The notes below the pieces were generated by a model, which made no database searches, was not told the DNA's origin, and worked only from the letters and a program-made list of their open reading frames with translations. Shown piece by piece: positions 51,771 to 60,113 of a DNA stretch of 64,000 nt (position 1 is the first letter of the stretch; the number at the start of each line of letters is the position of its first letter). The DNA lies in NCBI GenBank assembly GCA_900545885.1, contig URAF01000002.1, positions 62,001-126,000 on the forward strand, written 5' to 3'. Source of the stretch: an uncultured Eubacteriales bacterium (GTDB lineage: Bacteria > Bacillota > Clostridia > Christensenellales > CAG-917). Both the position numbers and the translations under genes were made by a program.

Positions 51771-53088
51771 CCTTGTTATACTAGGCGGCGGTCCTGCGGG
51801 ATATACTGCGGCAATACGCGCGGCAAAATGCGGAATGAGCGTTGTGCTTGTCGAAAAGGACAACGTGGGCGGAACGTGTCTTAACCGCGGTTGCATTCCG
51901 ACAAAATGTCTGCTGCATTCTTCCGAACTTTATTTTTCCCGTGACGAATGGGAAAGTCTGGGCGTTGTCGCAAGCGACGTAAAGTTTGACGAACAGGCGG
52001 TTTATGCAAGAAAAGAAAAGACGGTTGCGACTTTGCGCGACGGTATAGAAAGTCTGCTGAAAGCGGGTAAAGTCACACTTGTAAAGGGCACGGGCAAAAT
52101 TATTTCCGCGCATTCCGTAGAAGCCGACGGAGAAGTTTTCGAGTGCGACAAAATGCTGATTGCAACGGGTTCGCGCCCTGCGGTTCTCAACGTCAAAGGT
52201 GCGGAAAAAGCGTTGACGTCGGACGAAGTCCTTGCCCGTCCCGTGGACGGCAACGAAATCGTGATTGTGGGCGGCGGCGTAATCGGTACGGAATTCGCAA
52301 GTTATTTTACCGACCTTGGCAAAGCGGTGACGGTGATTGAATATGCCGACCGCATTCTTCCCATGATGAGCAAGGAAATCTCCGTTCAGTTGTCGTCCGT
52401 TCTGAAAAGGAAAAACGCGACAATCCGCACGTCGGCGCGCGTTACGGAAATCGGCGACGGATTTGTTCGCTTCGAGGACAAAAACGGCGAAAATACAGTC
52501 TGTTGCGACGCTGTTATTTGCGCGGCGGGCAGACTTCCGAACGTCGAAAATATCGGGTTTGAAAACATAGGTTTGCAAACCGACCGTGCAATCGCGGTCG
52601 ACGAAAATATGAGGACGGAAGTCCCCGACGTTTACGCCGCGGGCGACGTGGCGCAGGGCATACAACTTGCGCATTATGCGGCGGCGGGGGCGTTGAAGGC
52701 AGTATGCGCAATGACGGGAAAGGGAACAGCTCCCGACTTGTCCGTCGTGCCGTCGCTTGTTTACACGCAACCCGAAATCGCGGTTGTCGGTAAACTAGAA
52801 GGCGCGGCGAAGAGCGGCAAATTCCTGTTGGGTGCGAACGGCAAAAGTCTTATAAATGGCTCGAACAGAGGGTTTATCAAAGTATATTGTGACGATAAAG
52901 ACCGCGTTTTGGGTGCAGAGCTGTTCGGAAAGGGCGTTACGGAAATAGTCGGCGAACTTGCGCTTGCGATAAAAAACGGGCTTACGGCGGAGCAGGTAGC
53001 GGCAACAAATCACGCGCACCCCACAGTCTACGAAAGCGTTGCAGAGGCGTGCGAAGACGTGTTCGGGCTTGCAACCCACAAACGTTGA
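51760..53088 (+). CDS. lpdA: Dihydrolipoyl dehydrogenase (L protein)
   Basis: Flavoprotein that reoxidises dihydrolipoyl-GcvH with NAD+. The 442-residue protein has the FAD motif GGGPAG, redox-active cysteines C40 and C45 in GGTCLNRGCIPTK, the NAD-binding GGGVIGTEFAS, AAGDVAQG, and the C-terminal HAHPTVYES with active-site His and Glu. No lipoyl domain is fused at the N terminus. ATG 51760 has GGAG upstream and overlaps the end of lplA. About 145 bases separate it from gcvT. With no pyruvate dehydrogenase genes near, its place argues for service to the glycine cleavage system. Confidence 0.95.
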   Translation: MKTDLVILGGGPAGYTAAIRAAKCGMSVVLVEKDNVGGTCLNRGCIPTKCLLHSSELYFSRDEWESLGVVASDVKFDEQAVYARKEKTVATLRDGIESLLKAGKVTLVKGTGKIISAHSVEADGEVFECDKMLIATGSRPAVLNVKGAEKALTSDEVLARPVDGNEIVIVGGGVIGTEFASYFTDLGKAVTVIEYADRILPMMSKEISVQLSSVLKRKNATIRTSARVTEIGDGFVRFEDKNGENTVCCDAVICAAGRLPNVENIGFENIGLQTDRAIAVDENMRTEVPDVYAAGDVAQGIQLAHYAAAGALKAVCAMTGKGTAPDLSVVPSLVYTQPEIAVVGKLEGAAKSGKFLLGANGKSLINGSNRGFIKVYCDDKDRVLGAELFGKGVTEIVGELALAIKNGLTAEQVAATNHAHPTVYESVAEACEDVFGLATHKR

Positions 53089-53233
53089 CGGGCGAAAAAC
53101 CCGATGTGTTTGCGACAGCGAAACGATTGTGAACTAGGCAATACGTTCTAAACAAACGACAAGAAAACTAGTCAATTCAAAACAATCCCGCGGGTTTCCC
53201 GACAATGTGGAAGTTTGCGGCAGGGAGGTCTGT

Positions 53234-54301
53234 ATGGCAAAGAAAACCGCGCTTTACGATACGCACGTTGCGCTCGGCGGCAAGATTGTCGATTTTGCGG
53301 GGTATGCGCTCCCCGTGCAGTACAGCGGTATACTCGAAGAACACAAAGCCGTGCGTACCGCGGCGGGTATATTCGACGTGTCGCATATGGGTGAGTTTAT
53401 GTTCAGGGGAGCAAACGCCGAAAGCGCGCTCAACGAATTGCTGACCAACGATATCCGCGGAATGTACGACGGTCAGGTACGCTATTCCATTCTGCCCAAC
53501 GAACGCGGGGGCGCGGTCGACGACGTTCTGATTTACCGTGAAAAAGCGGACAAGTTCTGGATGATTGTCAACGGTGCAAACGTCGAGAAGGACGCCGCGT
53601 GGGTAAGAGCACATCTCAAAGGCGCGGAATTTTACGACTGGTCGGACGACGTTTCGCAGGTAGCGTTGCAGGGACCTGCCGCCGAAAGTATTTTGCGTAC
53701 GCTTATCGACGAAAAATATATCCCGAAAAAGTATTATTCGTTCATACCCGACGTCAGTATCAAAGGAATCGACACGTGCGTTTCGCGTACGGGGTATACG
53801 GGCGAGGACGGATTTGAAATCTATTGCATGAACGCTGTCGTCGCGCAGCTTTACGATATGCTTATGAATGCGGGGAAACCCTTCGGGCTCATTCCTTGCG
53901 GACTCGGCGCGCGTGACACTCTGCGACTCGAAGCGGGTATGCCTCTTTACGGGCACGAACTCGGCGAAGATATTCCCGTAAACGAAACTGGGCTCGGGTT
54001 TGCAATCAAAACGGCAAAAGAAAGTTTTGTCGGAAAAGACGCAATCCTTGCTCACGTCCCCGAATATGCGCGTGTAGGCGCAAGAGTAAAGGAACGGGGC
54101 ATTGTGCGCGAACATTGCGATATATACTGCGGCGACGAACTCGTCGGCGTGTCTACTTCGGGTACTCATTCGCCGACACTCGGTTACGGCATATGTATGT
54201 TGAGAATAAAACGGGCGTTTGTGGGCAGCGAACTGACAGCGGACGTACGCGGACGCAAAATCGCGCTCGAAACCGTTAATCTGCCTTTTTACAGACGGTA
54301 A
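53234..54301 (+). CDS. gcvT: Aminomethyltransferase (T protein)
   Basis: Moves the methylene group from aminomethyl-lipoyl-GcvH to tetrahydrofolate, releasing ammonia. The 355-residue protein has DFAGYALPVQYSGI, GIFDVSHMGEF, the folate-site segments SRTGYTGEDGFEIY and ARDTLRLEAGMPLYGHEL, and the C-terminal beta-barrel. ATG 53234 has GGGAGG upstream; the earlier in-frame start is rejected. Third gene of the operon after lplA and lpdA; no glycine riboswitch is visible in the 145 bases before it. Confidence 0.95.
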   Translation: MAKKTALYDTHVALGGKIVDFAGYALPVQYSGILEEHKAVRTAAGIFDVSHMGEFMFRGANAESALNELLTNDIRGMYDGQVRYSILPNERGGAVDDVLIYREKADKFWMIVNGANVEKDAAWVRAHLKGAEFYDWSDDVSQVALQGPAAESILRTLIDEKYIPKKYYSFIPDVSIKGIDTCVSRTGYTGEDGFEIYCMNAVVAQLYDMLMNAGKPFGLIPCGLGARDTLRLEAGMPLYGHELGEDIPVNETGLGFAIKTAKESFVGKDAILAHVPEYARVGARVKERGIVREHCDIYCGDELVGVSTSGTHSPTLGYGICMLRIKRAFVGSELTADVRGRKIALETVNLPFYRR

Positions 54302-54443
54302 ATTTTGAGAGGTCTAGAAGTCAAAATCGTTTGGTAAAAAATATAATCTAAAAAACGAAATAACGCGGTCGGGGTGCCAAACAGGCGCAACGACAAACAT
54401 ATGCAGCACATCTGCAAACAAAATCCAACGAGAGGAGAAATTT

Positions 54444-54794
54444 ATGAAACAGTACACCAAAACGCACGAATGGGTAGAAATCAGAGACGGATTCGCTTAT
54501 GTGGGAATCAGTCAGTTCGCTGCCGACGAACTCGGTGAAGTCGTATACGTGTCCTTGCCCGAAGAAGGTCAGGAAGTCAATGCGGGCGAACCTTTTTGCG
54601 AAATAGAGTCCGTCAAAGCCGTTGCGGAAGTCAATTCTCCCGTTTGCGGAGTCGTACGCAAGGTCAACGAAACTCTCGCCGACGCTCCCGAAACCGTAAA
54701 CCAAAACCCCGACGAATGGATTTGCGCCGTCGAATATACCGCACTTGCGGACAATCTTATGAGTGAAGCCGAGTATGCGGCTTCGTTGGAGTGA
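54444..54794 (+). CDS. gcvH: Glycine cleavage system H protein
   Basis: Carries the aminomethyl intermediate on a lipoyl arm. 116 residues, with THEWVEIRDGFAYVGIS at the start and the lipoylated lysine K58 in ESVKAVAEV. ATG 54444 has GAGGAG upstream. The family is usually 120-130 residues, so this is slightly short but complete. LplA encoded in the operon is the likely lipoylation enzyme. The next gene begins 3 bases after its stop. Confidence 0.96.
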   Translation: MKQYTKTHEWVEIRDGFAYVGISQFAADELGEVVYVSLPEEGQEVNAGEPFCEIESVKAVAEVNSPVCGVVRKVNETLADAPETVNQNPDEWICAVEYTALADNLMSEAEYAASLE

Positions 54795-54796
54795 TT

Positions 54797-56104
54797 ATGT
54801 CCGATTATCTTTCCATAACTCCCGAACAGAAAGAGGAAATGCTTTCCGTCGTGGGGGTGAACTCGACGTCCGAACTTTACAAGGACGTGCCCGAAGTTTT
54901 GCGCAAACGCAAAGTCGTGCTTGCCGACGGCAAAAGTCAGCAGGAAGTCTACGATATATTTGCGGAATTTGCGTCGCGCAACAAAGTTTACGACAGCGTT
55001 TTTCTCGGGGCGGGCAGTTATAACCACTACATACCGTCCGTTGTCAAAAGCATAACTTCGCGCGAAGAATTCGTGACGTCGTACACACCTTATCAGGCGG
55101 AAATGTCGCAGGGCATTTTGCAAGCGATATTCGAATATCAGACGATGATATGCGAACTCACGGGTATGGACGTCAGCAACGCGTCGCACTATTCGGGCGC
55201 GACTGCGGCGGCGGAAGGTTGCATTATGTGCGCAGACAGAGTGAAGAAGGTCGTGACGTTCGACAACGTCAACCCCGACACTCTCGACACTTTGCGTACG
55301 TATCTCACCGCACGCAATATTGAACTTACGGTCGTCCCCGCAGAGGGCGGCAAAGCCGTGTTGCCCGAAAATCCGATTGCGGGCGCGACGGTGTACTTCG
55401 AGTCGCCGAACTACTACGGACTGCTTGAAGACGCGGAAGAACTCATAAAGGCGGCAAAAGCCGCGAATTGCAAAGTCGTTATGGGGTGCAATCCGTTGTC
55501 GCTTGCGCTGTTCCGTTCTCCCGCCGAACTGGGCGCGGACGTAGCCGTGGGCGACGGACAGCCTTTCGGTATGCCTATGAGTTTCGGCGGACCGTATCTC
55601 GGTTATATGGCGGCAAAGAAAGAGTATATGCGTAAACTGCCGGGAAGAATTGTGGGCGAAACCACGGACGCCGCGGGCGAACGTGCGTACGTTCTCACTT
55701 TGCAGGCGCGCGAACAGCATATACGCCGCGAAAAAGCGACATCCAACATCTGTTCCAACGAAGCGCTTTGCGCTCTTACAGCCGCGGTTTATCTCTCGGC
55801 TATGGGCAAAGAAGGCGTGAAAAACGTTGCCGTGACCTGCGCGTCAAACGCGCACTATCTTGCAGCAGAACTTGAAAAAGTCGGTGCGAAGAGGTTTTAC
55901 GGCGGAGAGTTTTTCCACGAGTTCGTCACGATTACTCCGCACAAGGCGGCGGCAATCGTCCGTGCTCTCGACAAACAGAACATTCTCGGCGGACTTGTTC
56001 TCGACGAACACAGAATTCTGTGGTGCTGTACCGAAATGAACAAAAAAGCCGATATGGACAAGGTCGTCAAGGTTGTGGAGGAAGTGTATGCAAACGGTCT
56101 TTGA
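54797..56104 (+). CDS. gcvPA: Glycine decarboxylase subunit 1 (P protein)
   Basis: The N-terminal half of the split, PLP-dependent glycine decarboxylase; it forms an alpha2-beta2 complex with GcvPB. 435 residues with SFLGAGSYNHYIPS-like (FLGAGSYNHYIPSV), TPYQAEMSQGILQAIFEYQ, MDVSNASHYSGATAAAEG and the SFGGPYLGYMAAK segment. ATG 54797 with GGAG 5 bases away is chosen over a GTG 6 bases upstream. Overlaps gcvPB by 17 bases, so translation is coupled. Confidence 0.96.
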   Translation: MSDYLSITPEQKEEMLSVVGVNSTSELYKDVPEVLRKRKVVLADGKSQQEVYDIFAEFASRNKVYDSVFLGAGSYNHYIPSVVKSITSREEFVTSYTPYQAEMSQGILQAIFEYQTMICELTGMDVSNASHYSGATAAAEGCIMCADRVKKVVTFDNVNPDTLDTLRTYLTARNIELTVVPAEGGKAVLPENPIAGATVYFESPNYYGLLEDAEELIKAAKAANCKVVMGCNPLSLALFRSPAELGADVAVGDGQPFGMPMSFGGPYLGYMAAKKEYMRKLPGRIVGETTDAAGERAYVLTLQAREQHIRREKATSNICSNEALCALTAAVYLSAMGKEGVKNVAVTCASNAHYLAAELEKVGAKRFYGGEFFHEFVTITPHKAAAIVRALDKQNILGGLVLDEHRILWCCTEMNKKADMDKVVKVVEEVYANGL

Positions 56105-57509
56105 GAAATCCGTAAAGGGTAAACAAGGCGTGACAATCGCGCCTCTGCAAGTCGAAAAATACGAGTTCGACGGCAAATATCTGCGTGAAGATTTGCGCCT
56201 TCCCGAACTTGCCGAAGTGGACGTAGTGCGCCATTACACCGCGCTTTCGAAACGTGCTTTCGGAGTGGACGACGGGTTCTATCCGTTGGGTTCGTGCACT
56301 ATGAAATACAACCCCAAACTGCACGAAGAAATAGCCGCGCTGAAAGGATTTGCAAACGTGCACCCGTTGACGCGTGCCGACAGAGCGCAGGGTTCACTTG
56401 CCGTAATTGATACTTTAAACGCTTATCTTGCGGGAATTACGGGTATGGACGCAGTTACGCTTCAACCCTGTGCGGGAGCGCACGGAGAGTATACGGCGTT
56501 GCTTCTGATAAGCAAATATCACAAGAGCAGAGGCGATTTCAAGCGCACCAAAATTCTGGTGCCAGACAGCGCGCACGGAACAAATCCCGCGTCGGCGGCA
56601 ATGGCGGGGTTCGAAGTCGTATCCGTCAAATCCGACAGCGAACAGGGCGTTGACCTCGACGACCTCAGACGACTGGTCGGCGACGACACCGCGGCGCTTA
56701 TGCTCACCAATCCGACAACTCTCGGACTGTTCGAAAAGAACATTCTGGAAATTGCCGAAATCGTACACGGCGCGGGCGGTCTTATGTATTACGACGGAGC
56801 AAACCTCAACGCAATTATGGGTGTTGTCCGCCCCGGCGATATGGGGTTCGACCTCGTTCACCTCAACCTGCACAAGACCTTCTCCACGCCTCACGGCGGC
56901 GGCGGTCCCGGTTCGGGTCCCGTCGGTTGCAAGGCGGCGCTTGCTCCCTTCCTGCCCAATCCGCGCGTGATACGCACGGAAAGAGGGTTCCGCTACGGCA
57001 ACGGAAAGAACTCCGTCGGCAAGGTCAGCGCGTTTTACGGCAACTTCGGCGTTTACGTCAAAGCCCTTGCGTACATTGTGACGCTCGGCGGAGTGGGATT
57101 GCGTGCCGCGTCGGAAACCGCCGTTCTCAACGCTAACTATCTGCGTGAAAAGATAAGCCGTTTTTATCCCGTCGATACGTCGAGACCCTGTATGCACGAG
57201 TTCGTGGTGTCCATGAAGAAACTGAAAGACGAAACGGGCGTGTCCGCAATCGACGTCGCAAAAGCAATGATAGACCGCGGCATTCACCCGCCGACAATGT
57301 ATTTCCCGCTCATTGTGGAAGAAGCGCTTATGTTCGAGCCTACGGAAACGGAAAGCAAGGAAACTCTTGACCGCGCGGCGGAAGTTTTCGGCGAAATCGT
57401 TGCGACTGCATACAGCGCGCCCGAAACTTTGCACGACGCACCCCATAATGCGGCAATCCGTCGTCCCGACGAAGTCAAAGCGGCGAGAAATCCCGTTGTC
57501 AGGGGATAG
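56088..57509 (+). CDS. gcvPB: Glycine decarboxylase subunit 2 (P protein)
   Basis: The PLP-binding half of glycine decarboxylase. 473 residues; the PLP lysine is in HLNLHKTFSTPHGGGGPG, preceded by the YYDGANLNAIMG aspartate segment. The opening YPLGSCTMKYNPK is typical. ATG 56088 has GGAGGA upstream; a longer frame within gcvPA is not used. Last gene of the operon. No clear terminator was found in the 190 bases after it, before the next promoter at 57699. Confidence 0.96.
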   Translation: MQTVFEKSVKGKQGVTIAPLQVEKYEFDGKYLREDLRLPELAEVDVVRHYTALSKRAFGVDDGFYPLGSCTMKYNPKLHEEIAALKGFANVHPLTRADRAQGSLAVIDTLNAYLAGITGMDAVTLQPCAGAHGEYTALLLISKYHKSRGDFKRTKILVPDSAHGTNPASAAMAGFEVVSVKSDSEQGVDLDDLRRLVGDDTAALMLTNPTTLGLFEKNILEIAEIVHGAGGLMYYDGANLNAIMGVVRPGDMGFDLVHLNLHKTFSTPHGGGGPGSGPVGCKAALAPFLPNPRVIRTERGFRYGNGKNSVGKVSAFYGNFGVYVKALAYIVTLGGVGLRAASETAVLNANYLREKISRFYPVDTSRPCMHEFVVSMKKLKDETGVSAIDVAKAMIDRGIHPPTMYFPLIVEEALMFEPTETESKETLDRAAEVFGEIVATAYSAPETLHDAPHNAAIRRPDEVKAARNPVVRG

Positions 57510-57698
57510 GGTAAAGGATAAGGTAAAAACGCAAAGTGAAATAATTTGAAGTGAGTGCGGTTGGCGGGTAACGCGATATTCGTACCCGATATGCTTGACA
57601 GCTATGGGTAACACCTACGCGCAACAGATATGCGTGTGCGATAACGTAATATACAAATCGAATTATGCGTACACCGCACTCAAAAGTAAGGTCGTATA

Positions 57699-57727
57699 TT
57701 TACATACGGCGGTCGGTATGATATAAT
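57699..57727 (+). promoter_or_regulatory. Promoter of the small membrane protein gene
   Basis: TTTACA (57699-57704) and TATAAT (57722-57727), 17-base spacing, 31 bases before the start codon. Confidence 0.6.
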
Positions 57728-57758
57728 TGATACGAAAAAAGCCTTAGGGAGGTTCAAT

Positions 57759-57992
57759 ATGGCTAAATCCAAGAAAGCAAAGAAAGACTATTTCGGTCTG
57801 CCTTACATCGTCAGCGTTATTCTGGCGATTATCCCCGTGACGGCGTGGCTCCTCGGCGCAATCACCCGTTTCTCGGAAGGTAAAATCGTCGCAGGCATCA
57901 TTCGCCTTATCGGTCTCGGACTCCTCATCTGGATTGTCGACATCATCATAATGATTACCAAGAAACAAATCTGGCGTTTGCTCCCCGTCTGA
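57759..57992 (+). CDS. Small two-helix membrane protein
   Basis: An unrecognised 77-residue protein: a lysine-rich start (KSKKAKKDYFG), a first helix (about 14-35), a short loop TRFSEGK and a second helix (about 42-66), then KKQIWRLLPV. The layout of a pair of helices around a polar turn resembles small TM2-type proteins. AGGGAGG 6-7 bases upstream of ATG 57759 and a good promoter support it as real. A second tiny gene follows after one base. Confidence 0.75.
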   Translation: MAKSKKAKKDYFGLPYIVSVILAIIPVTAWLLGAITRFSEGKIVAGIIRLIGLGLLIWIVDIIIMITKKQIWRLLPV

Positions 57993-57993
57993 T

Positions 57994-58176
57994 ATGACAT
58001 ACGTTTCGTTGAACGGAAGCAAAGAATTTTACGACTTGAAGCAAGCACTTGACGAGCTTGCTTTTTGTCATTATCCCGTAACCGTTTCGAGCGCGGAAGA
58101 AAGTCGGCTTTTCGACTCGTTCGACTCTGCGCGGGAGTACGTTGAGTCGCTGTTCGGCAAAAGCACGACGCTTTGA
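57994..58176 (+). CDS. Small hypothetical protein
   Basis: A 60-residue soluble, acidic protein I do not recognise (contains KEFYDLKQALDELAF and a Ser/Asp/Glu-rich second half). It starts 1 base after the preceding stop, with no good ribosome binding site, so it would depend on coupled translation. A 13-bp direct repeat GACGCTTTGACGC (58167-58179 and 58186-58198) overlaps its 3' end. Confidence 0.45.
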   Translation: MTYVSLNGSKEFYDLKQALDELAFCHYPVTVSSAEESRLFDSFDSAREYVESLFGKSTTL

Positions 58177-58283
58177 CGCCGACTTGACGCTTTGACGCGT
58201 GCGTGACAGGGCTCATCGCTTTCCGTAAATGCACGCAGACGCAAAACTAAGCGACATGCAACAAAAATATGACAAACCGTACG

Positions 58284-58311
58284 ACACCGCCTTGCAAGGC
58301 GGTGTTTTTTT
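58284..58311 (+). terminator. Terminator after the two small genes
   Basis: A stem of at least 7 bp (58285-58291 with 58298-58304), TTGCAA loop, T7 run. Confidence 0.88.
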
Positions 58312-58437
58312 GCGCAAAAATCACCGATGTGACGATTTAAGCCTTCTTTAATTAAAAGAGTAAATACTCTGTCTTTGTTTGCAGCAAAATCAAGACTTGA
58401 AAAGAAAAAATTGCATTTTATTCGACATATGTACGAT

Positions 58438-58461
58438 TATAATATTATTTGTAATAATATT
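58438..58461 (+). promoter_or_regulatory. -10 box overlapped by a perfect 21-bp palindrome
   Basis: TATAAT at 58438-58443 lies just before and over AATATTATT-TGT-AATAATATT (58441-58461), a perfect 9-bp inverted repeat. No good -35 box at 16-18 bases is present, so activation or an alternative promoter is possible. The palindrome is AT-rich, which lowers certainty. Apart from this and the terminator, the 335-bp gap before the ligase gene holds nothing I recognise. Confidence 0.45.
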
Positions 58462-58511
58462 AGCCGAATATATGGTAAAAATTTCGCAAATTGTGGTAAA
58501 GTAGAATCGTT

Positions 58512-60113
58512 ATGGAAAAGAGTATGACGTGCTACGAAATGCTGATAAGGAATTGTGACCCTAGCGGTCACGTGATATTCGACAATCACGACATTCCGAT
58601 GTCATTGTTTCTGTCGCACATAGAGAGTTTTGCTCATTCGCTTAAAAATTTAGGGTTTGAAAAGGGCGACGTCCTTACCATTTATCTCCCGACCTGCCCG
58701 CAGGCGGTAGTGGCTTTTTACGCGTGTTCCAAACTCGGCGTCGTCGCGAACATCGTTCACCCGCTAATCCCTCTTGCTTCGCTCAAAGAGAATATGCAAC
58801 GGTTAGGCTCCAAAGGGCTGATGTTTTACGATATTCTCGTGAAGGATCACAGGGAACTCAAAGACCTCGGACAACAAGTGCTCATCAAGTGTTCGGTGTC
58901 CAACTACGTGCGGGTCAGAAAACTCGCATATTCGATATATGCGTTGACAAGACACAAGCCCGCGCAGGGTACGTTGTCTTACTCCAAGCTCGTGTGGCAC
59001 AATCCCATGGAAGTTTTCCACGACCTTGTGGAAGGTGAAGGCGAGGACGTCGTTTGCACAATGCACAGCGGCGGCACCACGGGCGAACCGCGTATAGTAA
59101 GATTGCAGAACGACGCGCTCAACCGTTTGAGCGTATCGCTGGAAAAAATGTACACCCGCAAGGAACGCAAAGGAGAATTCGGCGTGGTTGCGCTGCCCAT
59201 TTTCCATGCGTACGGGCTGGGCGTTGCAATTCACACCTGCCTTACCAACGGTTACAGCGTCATACTGATGCCGAAGTTCTGGCCGAAAGTCATCAACAAG
59301 TATATAAGACGCTACAACGTCACTTTCTTTGCGTGCGTTCCGATAATGATAAGAAAAATGATGGAATGCAACAACTTCCGCGGACGTCACCTTGCCAAGC
59401 TCAAAGACGTTTGGTGCGGCGGCGACGTTGTGTCCGAACCCTTTGTCGAGTACGTTGATACGGTTCTCGACGCGTACGGTTCGACGGCACGCGTCATGCG
59501 CGGTTACGGACTTACGGAAGTGGCGTCGGTTTGCGCCGTCAACACTTTCGAGAACTACAAAAAGAAAAGCTGCGGCAAACCCATTCCCGATACCGAAATC
59601 GAAATCTGGGACGACGACGGCAACGTGTTGAAACAAAACACCGTAGGTGAAATCGTAATCGTGTCCGATTGCGCAATGAAAGGTTACGTCGGAGACGATA
59701 CGGGAGTTATCGAGAAAAACGGCAAAAAGTACGTGAAAACGGGCGACCTCGGCATATTGGACGACGAAGGGTATCTTTTCGTTTATGACAGAAAGAAGCG
59801 TTCAGTCAAAATTTCCGCTGTCAACGTTTTCCCGTCCGAAATCGAGGACGTGGTAAAACAGTTGCCGGTTGTCGACGAGGCGTGCGCGGTGGGTTATCAC
59901 TACAACGAAAAGGCGTACATCAAACTGTTCGTAACGCTTACGGACCCTGCCGCCGATAAGCATGCCGTCAAGAAACAGATTATCGAGCATTGCGAAAAGC
60001 ATCTTATCAAATATTCCGTTCCAAAGGTCATAGAGATTATCAACGAAATGCCGAGAACCAATATCGGCAAAATCGACTACAAAAAGTTAAGCATAAATCA
60101 GAGGTTGAAATGA
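58512..60113 (+). CDS. AMP-forming acyl-CoA/acyl-adenylate ligase
   Basis: A 533-residue adenylating enzyme. P-loop HSGGTTGEPR, motif MRGYGLTEVAS, TGDLGILDDEGYLFVYDRKKR and the C-terminal catalytic lysine in MPRTNIGKIDYKK are intact. It is distinct from the 3562 gene and closer to long-chain/aryl CoA ligases. Start is uncertain: ATG 58512 has no ribosome binding site; ATG 58524, four codons on, has GGAAAAGAG. Its stop overlaps the next gene as ATGA, coupling it to two related membrane acyltransferase-like proteins, which suggests it supplies an acyl-CoA for them (inference). Confidence 0.84.
   Translation: MEKSMTCYEMLIRNCDPSGHVIFDNHDIPMSLFLSHIESFAHSLKNLGFEKGDVLTIYLPTCPQAVVAFYACSKLGVVANIVHPLIPLASLKENMQRLGSKGLMFYDILVKDHRELKDLGQQVLIKCSVSNYVRVRKLAYSIYALTRHKPAQGTLSYSKLVWHNPMEVFHDLVEGEGEDVVCTMHSGGTTGEPRIVRLQNDALNRLSVSLEKMYTRKERKGEFGVVALPIFHAYGLGVAIHTCLTNGYSVILMPKFWPKVINKYIRRYNVTFFACVPIMIRKMMECNNFRGRHLAKLKDVWCGGDVVSEPFVEYVDTVLDAYGSTARVMRGYGLTEVASVCAVNTFENYKKKSCGKPIPDTEIEIWDDDGNVLKQNTVGEIVIVSDCAMKGYVGDDTGVIEKNGKKYVKTGDLGILDDEGYLFVYDRKKRSVKISAVNVFPSEIEDVVKQLPVVDEACAVGYHYNEKAYIKLFVTLTDPAADKHAVKKQIIEHCEKHLIKYSVPKVIEIINEMPRTNIGKIDYKKLSINQRLK

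Noticed and set aside
53089..53233. Possible glycine riboswitch before gcvT
   Set aside because: No conserved glycine aptamer cores were seen; only a weak CGGG/CCCG hairpin at about 53090-53104.
58167..58198. Short direct repeat GACGCTTTGACGC as a CRISPR or tandem array
   Set aside because: Only two 13-bp copies with a 19-base period; no array.
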